Positions 41,987-51,228 are shown, counted from the first letter of the stretch. The stretch is 64,000 bases of DNA from SELP01 sp035969385 (GCF_035969385.1 NZ_JAYKKJ010000008.1:62001-126000), one strand, 5' to 3'. Notes: generated by a model from the sequence alone, not told the origin. A program made the numbers and translations.

Positions 41987-42766
41987 CTAGCGCAACCGCG
42001 GCGGCTTGTCCGGGTCGCTGCCGGGGGCGATAGGGGCTGGCGCAACTTCGTGTTCGGGCAGGTCGAACCGTAGCCCCACCCGCGAAAGGCTGGCCGCCGC
42101 CGGGTCCTGCGCCCGCAGGAACGCCACGTCGATGGCCCCGGCATCGATCCCGGAAAAGGTCAGCGCCTCGCCCGCGGCAGAGGCCAGTGCGGCCTCGGCC
42201 CCTTCGACCGCATCGACGAAGGCCAGCATGTGGCCCCGCGCGCCGCTATCATAGGTGACCCCGGCCAGATAGGCACAGCGGGCCAGCCCGACGGCGGTGG
42301 CAAGTTTGCGGTCGATCCCGGCGACCACGGCGTCGGGCAACCCCTGCGGCGGGGTGAACTCGACCGGTCGGGCCTCGGCGACCTCGGGGCCGTGGGCCAG
42401 CGTTTCGGCCAGCCAATCGACGGCGTCCGACGGGATCAGCATGGCCGACGGCCCGGTTTCAAGGTTCAACCCCATTCCAATCACCTGCCCGGCCAGCATC
42501 CGCACCAGCATTCGGCCCGACAACCCGGCGTAGGGGCTTTCGCTGCCGGTAAACCCGGTCAGCCGTTCGATCCGGTCGAAGACAAGGACAAAGGTCTGAC
42601 CCTCGACCTCGAATGTTTGGGGGGTCACGTCGTCGCCTTCGGGTTCGCCTTCCAGCAGCAGGAACAGTTCGGTGTCGGCCAACCGTTCGTAGAATCGCAG
42701 CCGGGCCAGATCGTCCTCCGGCGCGGCCTCCATCGCGGCATGGGCGGTATCAAGTTCGGTCATCAT
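41987..42766 (-). CDS. SseB-family protein
   Basis: The 259-residue protein begins MMTELDTAHAAMEAAPEDDL (ATGATG start with GAGGTGCTGG upstream). It has the SseB N-terminal pattern: RLRFYERLADTELFLLLEG, TFEVEGQTFVLVFDRIERL, and LNLETGPSAMLIPSDAVDWL. The C-terminal part (GLARCAYLAGVTYDSGARGH) fits the second SseB region. SseB proteins enhance serine-sensitivity phenotypes in enterobacteria and otherwise have no settled function. The start overlaps the 3' end of the uracil-DNA-glycosylase-family gene by 17 bases, so they are coupled. The last ten bases abut the convergent M24 gene. Confidence 0.85.
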   Translation of the reverse strand: MMTELDTAHAAMEAAPEDDLARLRFYERLADTELFLLLEGEPEGDDVTPQTFEVEGQTFVLVFDRIERLTGFTGSESPYAGLSGRMLVRMLAGQVIGMGLNLETGPSAMLIPSDAVDWLAETLAHGPEVAEARPVEFTPPQGLPDAVVAGIDRKLATAVGLARCAYLAGVTYDSGARGHMLAFVDAVEGAEAALASAAGEALTFSGIDAGAIDVAFLRAQDPAAASLSRVGLRFDLPEHEVAPAPIAPGSDPDKPPRLR

Positions 42767-43346
42767 CCAGCACCTCGGCGACGCGGACCCGCAGGGCGGG
42801 CAGAAGTTCGGTTTCGAACCATGGGTTCCGTCTGATCCACGCCGTATTGCGCCACGACGGATGAGGCAAGGGCAGCACGCGGGGCCAATGGTCGCGCCAG
42901 CCGGCAACGGTTTCGGTGACACCCGCGCGGGTGCCAAGGTGCCAACGCTGCGCCGCGCCGCCCACCAGAAGGATCAGGCGCAGGTTCGGCAGGTTGTCCA
43001 TCACCTCGGCCCGCCATGTCCGGGCGCAGAGGGGTGGCGGGGGCAGGTCGGCGCCTTTGGCATCATAGCCGGGGAAACAGAAGGCCATCGGCACGATCGC
43101 GATCCTGTCACGGTCATAGAAGGTTTCGCCGTCCACCCCCATCCAATCGCGCAGCCGGTCGCCGGAGGGATCGGTGAAGGGTTGGCCACTTTCATGGACC
43201 CGCGCGCCCGGGGCTTGCCCCACCACCAGCACCCGCGCCGAGGGCCGGAACCAGACCACGGGACGCGGCGCATGGGCGGTCGCCGTGGCCCGAAACCTGT
43301 CGGCGCACAGCCTGCAATCCGCGATCCGTTCGGTCAGCACGGCCAT
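42750..43346 (-). CDS. Uracil-DNA-glycosylase-family protein
   Basis: The 198-residue protein starts MAVLTERIADCRLCADRFRA. It carries the glycosylase active-site loop VLVVGQAPGARVHESGQPFT, then DPSGDRLRDWMG, AFCFPGY, the strand LILLVGGAAQRWHLG and the histidine motif LPLPHPSWRN. This is the single-domain family 4/5-like group; an enzyme acting on uracil in DNA is probable. The CRLC motif at the N terminus resembles part of the family-4 iron-sulfur site, although not all cysteines were identified. It is followed by the SseB-like gene with overlap. Confidence 0.85.
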   Translation of the reverse strand: MAVLTERIADCRLCADRFRATATAHAPRPVVWFRPSARVLVVGQAPGARVHESGQPFTDPSGDRLRDWMGVDGETFYDRDRIAIVPMAFCFPGYDAKGADLPPPPLCARTWRAEVMDNLPNLRLILLVGGAAQRWHLGTRAGVTETVAGWRDHWPRVLPLPHPSWRNTAWIRRNPWFETELLPALRVRVAEVLDDDRT

Positions 43347-43421
43347 TTCCCGCCCGCCGCCGTTGTGCCTTTGGTTCGATTGGGGTAAGCGCGAAGGAAC
43401 AATATCCAACGGGGGAAGTCG

Positions 43422-44687
43422 ATGTATCGCGTCTGGAATTTCGTCACCAATTATTCCCTGCTTTTGATCGCTGGGGCAATCATCGCCCTGATCTGGGCAA
43501 ACGTGAACCCCGACAGCTATCACCATTTCGTCGAATATCCGCTGGTCGACCATTTCTTCATCGGCCATGCCCACTATGACGCGGCCGGTCAGGTCGAATA
43601 CCGGACGCTGACGCTGCACTACCTTGTGAACGATGTGCTCATGGCGCTGTTCTTTGCCATCGCGGCCAAGGAAGTCTGGGAGGCGATCATCCTCAAGAAC
43701 GGGTCGCTGCGCGGCAAGAAGGCCGCAACCCCGCTGGTCGCGACCGCGGGCGGGATGATCGGGCCGATCACCGTCTACCTTGGTCTGGCCGCGCTTCTGG
43801 GGTCCGAAACCTACAGCGCTGTCGCCAACGGCTGGGCGATCCCCACGGCAACCGACATCGCGTTTTCCTACCTCGTCGGCCGCATGGTGTTTGGCGCGGG
43901 CCACCCGGCGGTGCGGTTCCTGCTGCTTCTGGCCATCGCGGACGATGCCGGCGGGCTGATCATTCTGGCGATCTTTTATCCCTCGGGCGAGCTGGCGCCG
44001 GAATGGCTCCTTCTATCTCTGGCTGCCGCTGTCGCCGTCTTCGTCTTGGCCAACTGGCTGCCCCGGCGGCTGGACCGTGGCAATGACGCGCGGCCCTGGT
44101 CGACATGGGCGCGCAACACCCTGTCGTTCTGGCCCTACCTGATCGCGGGCTGCATCAGCTGGTACGGTTTTCAGGAAAGCGGGATTCACCCGGCGCTTGG
44201 CCTGTTGCCCATCGTGCCGACCATCCCCCATGCCGACCGGGCCTTTGGTATCTTCTCGGAGGCGGAACAGTATCTGACCGATCTTCTGAACCACATCGAA
44301 CACATCCTGAAGCACCCGGTAGAGATCATCCTGTTCTTCTTCGGCCTGCTGAATGCAGGGGTCGAGTTCTCGGCCATTTCGTCGCCCACCTGGCTGGTTC
44401 TGGCGGGGCTCCTGATCGGGAAGCCGGTGGGCGTTTTGCTGTTCGGCTGGCTTGCGGCGGGGCCAATGGGGCTGGGCCTGCCAAAAGGGATGCGAACGAT
44501 CGACCTGTTCGTGATCGGCTGTGTCGCGGCGATCGGCTTTACCGTGGCGCTTTTCGTGGCCTCTGTTGCCTTTGATCCGGGTCCGGTTCAGGACGCGGCC
44601 AAGATGGGGGCGCTGTTCAGTTTTGGCGCTGCCGTCATCTCGATCGTGGCCGGGAAACTGACCCGGGTGCAGAAGCAGGACAGCTGA
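43422..44687 (+). CDS. nhaA: Na+/H+ antiporter NhaA
   Basis: NhaA exports sodium in exchange for protons and regulates pH. The 421-residue protein has twelve predicted helices. Diagnostic parts are LTLHYLVNDVLMALFFAIAA, GWAIPTATDIAFSYLVGRMV and LLAIADDAGGLIILAIFY, which contains the paired aspartates that bind the ion. It is longer than E. coli NhaA (388 aa), mainly through a loop insertion near residues 40-60 (HFFIGHAHYDAAGQVEYRT). GGGGGAAGTCG precedes the ATG. A hairpin terminator follows at 44708. Confidence 0.95.
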   Translation: MYRVWNFVTNYSLLLIAGAIIALIWANVNPDSYHHFVEYPLVDHFFIGHAHYDAAGQVEYRTLTLHYLVNDVLMALFFAIAAKEVWEAIILKNGSLRGKKAATPLVATAGGMIGPITVYLGLAALLGSETYSAVANGWAIPTATDIAFSYLVGRMVFGAGHPAVRFLLLLAIADDAGGLIILAIFYPSGELAPEWLLLSLAAAVAVFVLANWLPRRLDRGNDARPWSTWARNTLSFWPYLIAGCISWYGFQESGIHPALGLLPIVPTIPHADRAFGIFSEAEQYLTDLLNHIEHILKHPVEIILFFFGLLNAGVEFSAISSPTWLVLAGLLIGKPVGVLLFGWLAAGPMGLGLPKGMRTIDLFVIGCVAAIGFTVALFVASVAFDPGPVQDAAKMGALFSFGAAVISIVAGKLTRVQKQDS

Positions 44688-44707
44688 CCCAAGGGAAGAC
44701 CGACACG

Positions 44708-44734
44708 GGGCGGCCCATCCGGGTCGCCCTTTTC
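44708..44734 (+). terminator. nhaA terminator
   Basis: GGGCGGCCC-ATCC-GGGTCGCCC (9-bp stem with one G-U) is followed by TTTTCC, 21 bases after the nhaA stop. Confidence 0.7.
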
Positions 44735-44750
44735 CATTTTGCAATAAGCA

Positions 44751-44780
44751 TTGTATTTTTCCGCCCCGATCCGACATAAT
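44751..44780 (+). promoter_or_regulatory. Possible promoter for the capsule-export genes
   Basis: TTGTAT (44751-44756) and CATAAT (44775-44780) are 18 bases apart. Upstream is a local AT-rich dyad, TGCAAT-AAGC-ATTG (44739-44752). The ABC ATPase ATG is about 95 bases downstream. Confidence 0.35.
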
Positions 44781-44878
44781 GCAAAGAAAAACAGCGCCCG
44801 AACACCGGGCGTTAACCATGATCGGTGACCTTGCAGACCTACTGCGGGCCATTCGCAGGCAGGCAAAAGCGGATCGCG

Positions 44879-45538
44879 ATGCTGGAATTCATTGATGTCA
44901 GCAAGTCCTTCTGGACCGGCAAACAGCGCAAGGTCATCCTTGACCGGGCGTCGTTCCGGGTGGAGCTTGGCAATTCGCTGGGCATCCTTGCCCCCAATGG
45001 CACCGGCAAGACGACCCTGATCAACATGATGGCGGGGCTGGAAAAACCAGACGAAGGGCAGATCTTGCGGACCAGCCGCATTTCCTTTCCGCTGGGGTTC
45101 ATGGGCGGGCTGGTCCACAAGCATACCGCACGCGAGAACACCCGCTACATCGCGCGTCTGTATGGGCTTGATCCCGATTATGTCGAGGCGTTCTGCCGCT
45201 GGCTGTGCGACATCAAGGAATATTTCGACATGCCGGTCGGCACCTATAGCCAGGGGATGCGGTCGCGCCTGTCGTTTGCCCTGATGCTGGCGCTGGATTT
45301 CGATATCTATCTGATCGACGAAGGGATGCCGCAGACGACCGACGCCGCGTTCAACCGCAAGGCGGGCGAAATCATGCGCGAACGGCTGGAAACCACAACC
45401 GTGATCATCGTGTCCCACCAGCCCCAGACGCTGGAGAAATTCGCCAGATCGGCCGCCGTGCTTGCCAACGGCAGGTTCCACATGTTTGACACCTTGGAAG
45501 AAGCGAAGCAGTTGTATGACTACGAAACCCAAGGCTAG
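44879..45538 (+). CDS. Capsular polysaccharide ABC-transporter ATPase (KpsT/CtrD-like)
   Basis: The 219-residue ATPase starts MLEFIDVSKSFWTGKQRKVI and has Walker A ILAPNGTGKTTLINM (Ala-Pro in place of the usual Gly-pair), a signature variant YSQGMRSRLSFALML instead of LSGGQ, Walker B FDIYLIDEG and the switch histidine in VIIVSHQP. These variants are typical of KpsT/CtrD/Wzt exporters of capsule and O-antigen. No KpsM-type permease is adjacent, which is unusual. The 3' end overlaps the KpsE-like gene by 23 bases. Confidence 0.9.
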   Translation: MLEFIDVSKSFWTGKQRKVILDRASFRVELGNSLGILAPNGTGKTTLINMMAGLEKPDEGQILRTSRISFPLGFMGGLVHKHTARENTRYIARLYGLDPDYVEAFCRWLCDIKEYFDMPVGTYSQGMRSRLSFALMLALDFDIYLIDEGMPQTTDAAFNRKAGEIMRERLETTTVIIVSHQPQTLEKFARSAAVLANGRFHMFDTLEEAKQLYDYETQG

Positions 45539-47201
45539 AAAATTCCGCATCCGGCGCAGTGGCACCGGCCCGGGCAGCGCCCGGCCCGATACACGTGCGC
45601 CGCTTGGTGCGATTGGCACGGCCCCCTCTGCCCCGCCGTCGGCGCCTACCGCGCTTCCGATGGGCGGGCAGGTTGACACACCCGCGCAGGTTCAGGCCGA
45701 GACGGATCTGGACACGATCCGGGCCGAAGGGCTGACCGGGCGGCAATTGCGGATGGCCCGGCGTGTGGCCCAAAAGCATGGCATCGCCGCCACATCCGAT
45801 TTCGATGCGGTGCGCCAGCTGCGCGCGCGCGGGATCGACCCGTTCGAGAAATCCTCGATCCTTGAACTGGTCAAGCCCACTGCGGCGGCAGGGGGTGGGG
45901 GGCAGCCGCCCGCAGCCACATCCGGCCCGGCAGACGCAGCCACTCCGGGGGGCGACCAACAACCAATTGGGCGAATCCAGTTGCCCCAGACCATCCCGCA
46001 ACAAAGCCGCGAGGTTGGACATCCGGTTCAGCCGAACCCGGCGGACCAGCGGGCGCGAGAAATCCTGAAGATCCAGCGCGACATCGCAAAACGCCGCCGT
46101 CGCCGGCTGATGCTGCTTGCGTCGCGGCTGTCGATGTTCGTTCTTCTGCCGACCCTGATCGCGGGTTACTATTTCTTCGCTATCGCGACCCCGATGTATG
46201 CCACGAAATCCGCCTTCGTGATCCAGCAGGCAGAAGCCGCCGCTGCCGGGGCGGGCGGTTTGGCTGGGATGTTCCAGGGCACCAGCATGGCAACCCAGCA
46301 GGACAGCACCGCGGTGAAGTCCTACCTGAGCAGTCGGGATGCGATGCAAAGGCTCGATTCCGAACACGGGTTCAAGGCGCATTTCTCGGACCCCGAAATT
46401 GACGCGATCCAAAGGCTTGCACCCGACGCGTCGAACGAAGAAGCCTTCGCCACCTATCAGGACCACATCCGCATCGCGTATGACCCGAGCGAGGGGGTCA
46501 TCAACCTTGAGGTCATTGCGACCAACCCGGAGGCAAGCCAGCGGTTTTCAGAAGCGCTGATCGGCTATGCCGAGGAACAGGTCGACCAGATGACCCAGCG
46601 CCTGCGCGCTGATCAGATGGCCGGGGCCGAGCAAAGCTATCGCGATGCGGAAGCCCGCCGGGAACAGGCCCTGCAAGAGCTGCTGAGAATTCAGAACGAA
46701 GTTTCTGTTCTTAGCCCCGAGGGCGAGGTTTCCGCGATCTTGTCTCAGATCAGCACATTGGAAACCCAGAAGCAGCAAAAGCAGCTCGAACTGGCGCAGT
46801 TGAGCAGTGTCCGCCGCCCGAACGAGGCGCGGGTCAACGCCCTGACGCAGGAAATTGCAAATCTCGACGACCTGATCGTTACACTTCGTAACCAGATGAC
46901 CCAGCAGAGTGGTGGCGGGTCCACGCTGGCCTCCAAGACGACAGAGCTGCGGCTGGCCGAAGAGAATTACCAGTTTCAGACGATCATGGTGCAGCAGGCA
47001 CTGGGATTGCGCGAAACCGCCCGGATCGAGGCAGAGCGGCAGGTGCGTTATCTGTCATTGTCAGTGCGCCCCATCGCACCGGACGACCCGACCTATCCGC
47101 GGGCGCTGGAAAACACGCTCGTCACCTTTCTGATCCTTGCGGGCATCTACCTGATGCTTTCGCTGACCGCTTCCATCCTTCGCGAACAGGTTTCTTCCTG
47201 A
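45516..47201 (+). CDS. Capsule export inner-membrane protein (KpsE/CtrB/PCP-like) with long N-terminal extension
   Basis: The 561-residue protein begins MTTKPKARKFRIRRSGTGPG. Residues about 1-190 form a cytoplasmic extension: a basic, Pro/Ala-rich stretch, a small conserved-looking helix block (DTIRAEGLTGRQLRMARRVA, DAVRQLRARGIDPFEKSSIL), then Gln/Pro-rich linker. The KpsE part follows: a first membrane segment (LSMFVLLPTLIAGYYFFAIA), SAFVIQQAEA, long coiled coil (about 360-480) and a last membrane segment (TLVTFLILAGIYLMLSLTA) after the PIAPDDPTYPR motif. It should span the inner membrane and coordinate polysaccharide export. The stop overlaps the kdsA ATG. Confidence 0.87.
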   Translation: MTTKPKARKFRIRRSGTGPGSARPDTRAPLGAIGTAPSAPPSAPTALPMGGQVDTPAQVQAETDLDTIRAEGLTGRQLRMARRVAQKHGIAATSDFDAVRQLRARGIDPFEKSSILELVKPTAAAGGGGQPPAATSGPADAATPGGDQQPIGRIQLPQTIPQQSREVGHPVQPNPADQRAREILKIQRDIAKRRRRRLMLLASRLSMFVLLPTLIAGYYFFAIATPMYATKSAFVIQQAEAAAAGAGGLAGMFQGTSMATQQDSTAVKSYLSSRDAMQRLDSEHGFKAHFSDPEIDAIQRLAPDASNEEAFATYQDHIRIAYDPSEGVINLEVIATNPEASQRFSEALIGYAEEQVDQMTQRLRADQMAGAEQSYRDAEARREQALQELLRIQNEVSVLSPEGEVSAILSQISTLETQKQQKQLELAQLSSVRRPNEARVNALTQEIANLDDLIVTLRNQMTQQSGGGSTLASKTTELRLAEENYQFQTIMVQQALGLRETARIEAERQVRYLSLSVRPIAPDDPTYPRALENTLVTFLILAGIYLMLSLTASILREQVSS

Positions 47202-48034
47202 TGAAACACGTCCAGATCGGCGGCCTGACGGTCGCCAACGACCTTCCCCTTTGCGTCATTGCAGGCCCCTGCCAGCTTGAAAGCCGGGACCACGCCCTGA
47301 TGATCGCCCGCACCATGGCCGAGGCCTGCGCTGCGGCGGGGGCGCAATATGTGTTCAAGGGCAGTTTCGACAAGGCGAACCGCACCTCCCTTTCGGGCAA
47401 GCGCGGGCTGGGGATCGACGAAGGGCTGGCCGTCCTTCAGGCCGTGAAGGATGAGATCGGCTGCCCGGTTCTGACCGACATCCATTCCGAGGCCCAATGC
47501 GCCCCGGTGGCAGAGGTCGCCGATATCCTGCAAATCCCCGCCTTCCTGTGCCGCCAGACAGACCTGCTGCTCGCCGCGGGGGAAACCGGCGCGGTGATCA
47601 ACGTCAAGAAGGGGCAGTTTCTGGCCCCCTGGGACATGCCAAATGTGGTGTCCAAGATCGAAAGCACCGGCAACACCCGTATCCTGCTGACCGAGCGGGG
47701 GGCCTCTTTCGGCTATAACACCCTTGTGGCCGATATGCGGTCCCTGCCGATCATGGCCCGCACCGGGTATCCGGTAGTCATGGATGCAACCCATTCGGTG
47801 CAACAGCCCGGCGGGCAGGGCGGATCGTCCGGGGGCCAACGCGAATTCGCCCCGGTCATGGCCCGTGCCGCGGTCAGCCTTGGGATCGGGGCGGTGTTCA
47901 TCGAAACCCACGAAGACCCGGACAATGCGCCGTCAGACGGGCCGAACATGATCCCGCTGTCGCGGATGCCCGCGCTTGTGAACAGCCTCATGGGGTTTGA
48001 CCGGCTGGCCAAGGCGGACCCGCTGCACGTCTGA
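47201..48034 (+). CDS. kdsA: 3-deoxy-8-phosphooctulonate synthase (Kdo8P synthase)
   Basis: KdsA condenses arabinose 5-phosphate and phosphoenolpyruvate to Kdo 8-phosphate. The 277-residue protein shows CVIAGPCQLESRDHALMIA, FKGSFDKANRTSLSGKRG, TDIHSEAQCAPVAEV, GQFLAPWDMPNVVSK and MDATHSVQQPGGQG. The ATG shares a base with the kpsE-like stop (TGATG), so it is translated with the capsule-export genes. Kdo is both an LPS component and the linker of group 2 capsules, which fits this context. Whether another kdsA exists elsewhere is not visible. Confidence 0.95.
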   Translation: MKHVQIGGLTVANDLPLCVIAGPCQLESRDHALMIARTMAEACAAAGAQYVFKGSFDKANRTSLSGKRGLGIDEGLAVLQAVKDEIGCPVLTDIHSEAQCAPVAEVADILQIPAFLCRQTDLLLAAGETGAVINVKKGQFLAPWDMPNVVSKIESTGNTRILLTERGASFGYNTLVADMRSLPIMARTGYPVVMDATHSVQQPGGQGGSSGGQREFAPVMARAAVSLGIGAVFIETHEDPDNAPSDGPNMIPLSRMPALVNSLMGFDRLAKADPLHV

Positions 48035-48094
48035 CTTTCACCCCCGGCGTTTCCGGCCTAGGGTTTGGACAACAGTTCAACCCAGCGGTTTCTC

Positions 48095-49426
48095 ATGCGT
48101 CTTTTCCATATCCTTCTGATCTGCCTGTCGCTTTTCCTGTCCCCCACCCTTGCCCCGGCCCAAACCGCCGAAGCGCCGAGCGGCCCGATCACCACCGAAA
48201 GCTCTGCAACCGACGATGCGGCTATCGCCACGCGTATTCGCGACATCATTGGCGAATTGGGCGGATATGAGGATGTGACGGTGCAGGTCAGCGACGGGAT
48301 CGTGACCCTGCGCGGCACGGCCACATCCGCCGCAGAGATCGACAGCCTGACCGGGCTGGCGACCCGTGTGCAGGGCGTTGTCGCCGTCAAGAACGAGGTG
48401 ACCGAGACCGGCGATCTGGCCCGGCGTCTGGACCCGGCGATGGACCGGTTTCTGGCCCGGGTCGAACAGCTGATCACCCTCCTCCCCCTGATCCTGATCG
48501 CGCTGGCGGCGTTCCTGTTCGTGGCCTTCCTTGGGCGGATACTGGCGCGGATGAAACAGCCTTGGGACAGGCTCGCCCCCAATGCGTTCATCGCGGAGCT
48601 TTACCGCCAGATCGTGCTGATCGTCTTCGTGGTCGCCGGGCTGGTGATTGCGCTGGACATCCTGAACGCCACCGCGCTTTTGTCCACCATCCTTGGCGCG
48701 GCGGGGATCGTCGGCCTTGCCATCGGCTTCGCGGTTCGCGACACGGTGGAAAACTATATCGCGTCGGTCCTGCTTTCGATCCGGCAGCCGTTCCGGCCCA
48801 ATGACACGGTGGAGATCAACGGCGATCAGGGCAAGGTGATCCGCCTGACCAGCCGGGCGACGATCCTGCTGAGCTTTGACGGCAACCACATCCGCATCCC
48901 GAATTCGACCGTGTTCAAAAGCCGCATCATCAATTTCACCCAGCAATCCGACCGGCGGTTCATGTTCGACCTGCTGGTCGATCCGGGCGCGGACCTGTCG
49001 CAGGCGCGGACCATCGCGGCCGAGACCGTGCAGGCGCTGCCTTTCGTCCTTGCCGAACCGGCGGCACAGGCCTGGATCGAAGGGATCGACCCGGGCGGTG
49101 CGCAGATCAAGGTCACGGGCTGGATCGACCAGCATGAAACCTCGATCCTGCTGGCGCGAGGCGAGGCCCTGCGCCTTGTGAAGCGCGGCTTTGAAGAGGC
49201 GGGAATCGACCTGGTGAACGCGGTCCAGCGGGTGCTTCTTGAAGGAGCGCCGGGGCCCGAGACCGCTGCACAACAGGCCGCCGCAGCCGCGCCCGAACCC
49301 ACGGAATCGGCCGAGGTTGCGACAGTTGAAACCACCAATGAAACCGCGCTGGACAAGATGATCGACGCAGAGCGGGAACAGGACGAGACCGAGGACCTGC
49401 TGACCGAGGACGCCACGAAAGAATAG
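48095..49426 (+). CDS. MscS-family channel with N-terminal signal peptide and BON domain
   Basis: The 443-residue protein starts MRLFHILLICLSLFLSPTLA, a signal peptide or signal anchor. Residues about 45-110 form a BON domain (DVTVQVSDGIVTLRGTATSA, VQGVVAVKNEVTETG) that would be periplasmic. Three membrane segments and the MscS pore helix follow (STILGAAGIVGLAIGFAVRD), then NDTVEINGDQGKVIRLTSRA and FDGNHIRIPNSTVFKSRIINF. The tail is acidic and disordered. BON domains bind lipids or peptidoglycan, so this variant may couple channel gating to the envelope. The tRNA-Gln gene lies 65 bases downstream. Confidence 0.9.
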   Translation: MRLFHILLICLSLFLSPTLAPAQTAEAPSGPITTESSATDDAAIATRIRDIIGELGGYEDVTVQVSDGIVTLRGTATSAAEIDSLTGLATRVQGVVAVKNEVTETGDLARRLDPAMDRFLARVEQLITLLPLILIALAAFLFVAFLGRILARMKQPWDRLAPNAFIAELYRQIVLIVFVVAGLVIALDILNATALLSTILGAAGIVGLAIGFAVRDTVENYIASVLLSIRQPFRPNDTVEINGDQGKVIRLTSRATILLSFDGNHIRIPNSTVFKSRIINFTQQSDRRFMFDLLVDPGADLSQARTIAAETVQALPFVLAEPAAQAWIEGIDPGGAQIKVTGWIDQHETSILLARGEALRLVKRGFEEAGIDLVNAVQRVLLEGAPGPETAAQQAAAAAPEPTESAEVATVETTNETALDKMIDAEREQDETEDLLTEDATKE

Positions 49427-49491
49427 CCGAATTTTTCGGATTGAAAGGGGTTGAACAGTCCCACAAGGCCGAGTATCTAGCCCCTCGCTGC

Positions 49492-49566
49492 TGGGGTGTA
49501 GCCAAGTGGTAAGGCAACGGTTTTTGGTACCGCGTACCGTAGGTTCGAATCCTACCACCCCAGCCA
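49492..49566 (+). tRNA. tRNA-Gln (anticodon TTG), CCA encoded
   Basis: The 75-base cloverleaf has acceptor arms TGGGGTG and CACCCCA, a D arm GCCA...GGC, an anticodon stem ACGGT/ACCGC (one mismatch or wobble) around TTTTGGT with anticodon TTG, a T arm GTAGG-TTCGAAT-CCTAC and discriminator G followed by CCA. Confidence 0.95.
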
Positions 49567-49644
49567 GCCATTACCAGATATCGAGACAGTCCAAGGTAAG
49601 GTGCGGGTTGCGCCGCCTTTTCCGCGTTGATCCTTTGGACCCGG

Positions 49645-51228
49645 TTATGCGCTGTGGTGATGTTGCGCCATCCAGTCGTCAAGTGTCTTGATTTGTTCGG
49701 CCGTCAGCCGCAGCCCCAGTTTGTTGCGCCGCCAGACCACGTCCTCTGCTGTACGGGCATATTCATGTGACATCAGCCAGTTAATCTCGGCCTCGGTCAG
49801 CGTGGCGCCGAAATCCTGCCCAAGGTCAGTCGGTTGCGTCGCATTTCCCAGAATGTCGGTTGCTTGCGTGCCATAGGCGCGGATCAGTCGCCGGGCCCAG
49901 AAATCGCCCAAGAACGGAAACCGGGATTGCAGATCGGCAACCAGTTGGCCCACACCGTCCACCGGAAAATTGCCGCCGGGCAAGGGCACGCCTGCGGTCC
50001 ATTTGCCCTTGGCCAAAGGCAGATGGTTGCTGATCTTCTCCATCGCGCTTTCGGCAAGGCGGCGATAGGTGGTGATCTTGCCGCCGAAGATATTGAGCAC
50101 CGGCGCACCCGCGCTGGTATCCACTTTCAGCGTATAGTCGCGGGTCGCCGCCGTAGCGCTGCTTGCCCCATCATCATAAAGCGGACGCACGCCGGAGTAG
50201 GTCCAGACCACATCGTCACGGGTCAGCTGCCGTTTGAAATACTGGTTGGCAAAGCCCAGCAGGTAGTCCTGCTCCTCGGGCGTGCATACGGGTTTGACCG
50301 ACGGATCGTCGTGTTCCGCATCGGTCGTGCCGATCAGGGTAAAATCCGTCTCGTAGGGAATGGCAAAGATGATGCGGCCATCCGTTCCCTGAAAGAAGTA
50401 GCATTTGTCGTGATCGTAGAGCCTGCGGGTCACGATGTGACTGCCCCGAACCAGCCGGACGCCTTCGCGCGAATTCAACCGCACCTTGGCTTGGATGATG
50501 TCCCCGACCCACGGGCCGCCGGCGTTGACCAGCATCCGCGCGTAGAAGGTCTGTGTCTGGCCGGTTTCGGTATTGCGCGTTTCAATGCGCCAGGTTCCGT
50601 TTTCGGCATGTGCGCTGACAACCTGCGTGCGGGTCATGATACGCGCACCGCGCGCCTCGGCATCGCGGGCATTCAGCACCACAAGCCGCGAATCTTCGAC
50701 CCAGCAATCGGAATATTCATAGGCCCGGACAAAGCGTTCTTGTAGCGGGGCGCCTTCCTTCGACGCGCTCAGGTCCACGGTCGATGTGCCGGGCAGAATC
50801 TTTCGTCCGCCCAGATTGTCATACAGGAACAGCCCCAGCCGGATCAGCCACGCGGGCCTGCGCCCTTTCATCCAGGGCATGAACAGCCCGAGAAGTTTTG
50901 AGGTCGGAGTATCGGACTCGAACCGCATATCTTTATGATACGGAAGAACAAAGCGCATCGGCCAGCTGATATGAGGCATCGCCTTTAGCAGGGTTTCGCG
51001 TTCGATCAGCGCCTCGCGTACCAACCGAAATTCGAAATATTCAAGATAGCGCAGACCGCCATGAAACAGCTTGGTGGAGGCCGAGGATGTCGCCGATGCA
51101 AGGTCGTTCATTTCCGCAAGCGCCACCGACAGCCCACGGCCAGCCGCATCCCGGGCAATGCCGCAGCCATTGATGCCGCCGCCGATGATGAAAAGGTCCG
51201 TGATGTCCTTGTTTACCGAGTGCCCCAC
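49645..51228 (-). CDS. glpD: Aerobic glycerol-3-phosphate dehydrogenase
   Basis: GlpD oxidises glycerol 3-phosphate to dihydroxyacetone phosphate and passes electrons to quinone at the membrane. A GTG start at 51228 is chosen: AAGGAGA lies five bases upstream and the protein then starts VGHSVNKDITDLFIIGGGIN. FAD motif GGGINGCGIARDAAGRGLS is followed by SSASTKLFHGGLRYLEYFEF, PYETDFTLIGTTDAEH and GGKITTYRRLAESA. The length (527 aa) fits the family. It diverges from glpR; the intergenic dyads at 51269-51308 are likely GlpR operators. Confidence 0.94.
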   Translation of the reverse strand: MGHSVNKDITDLFIIGGGINGCGIARDAAGRGLSVALAEMNDLASATSSASTKLFHGGLRYLEYFEFRLVREALIERETLLKAMPHISWPMRFVLPYHKDMRFESDTPTSKLLGLFMPWMKGRRPAWLIRLGLFLYDNLGGRKILPGTSTVDLSASKEGAPLQERFVRAYEYSDCWVEDSRLVVLNARDAEARGARIMTRTQVVSAHAENGTWRIETRNTETGQTQTFYARMLVNAGGPWVGDIIQAKVRLNSREGVRLVRGSHIVTRRLYDHDKCYFFQGTDGRIIFAIPYETDFTLIGTTDAEHDDPSVKPVCTPEEQDYLLGFANQYFKRQLTRDDVVWTYSGVRPLYDDGASSATAATRDYTLKVDTSAGAPVLNIFGGKITTYRRLAESAMEKISNHLPLAKGKWTAGVPLPGGNFPVDGVGQLVADLQSRFPFLGDFWARRLIRAYGTQATDILGNATQPTDLGQDFGATLTEAEINWLMSHEYARTAEDVVWRRNKLGLRLTAEQIKTLDDWMAQHHHSA

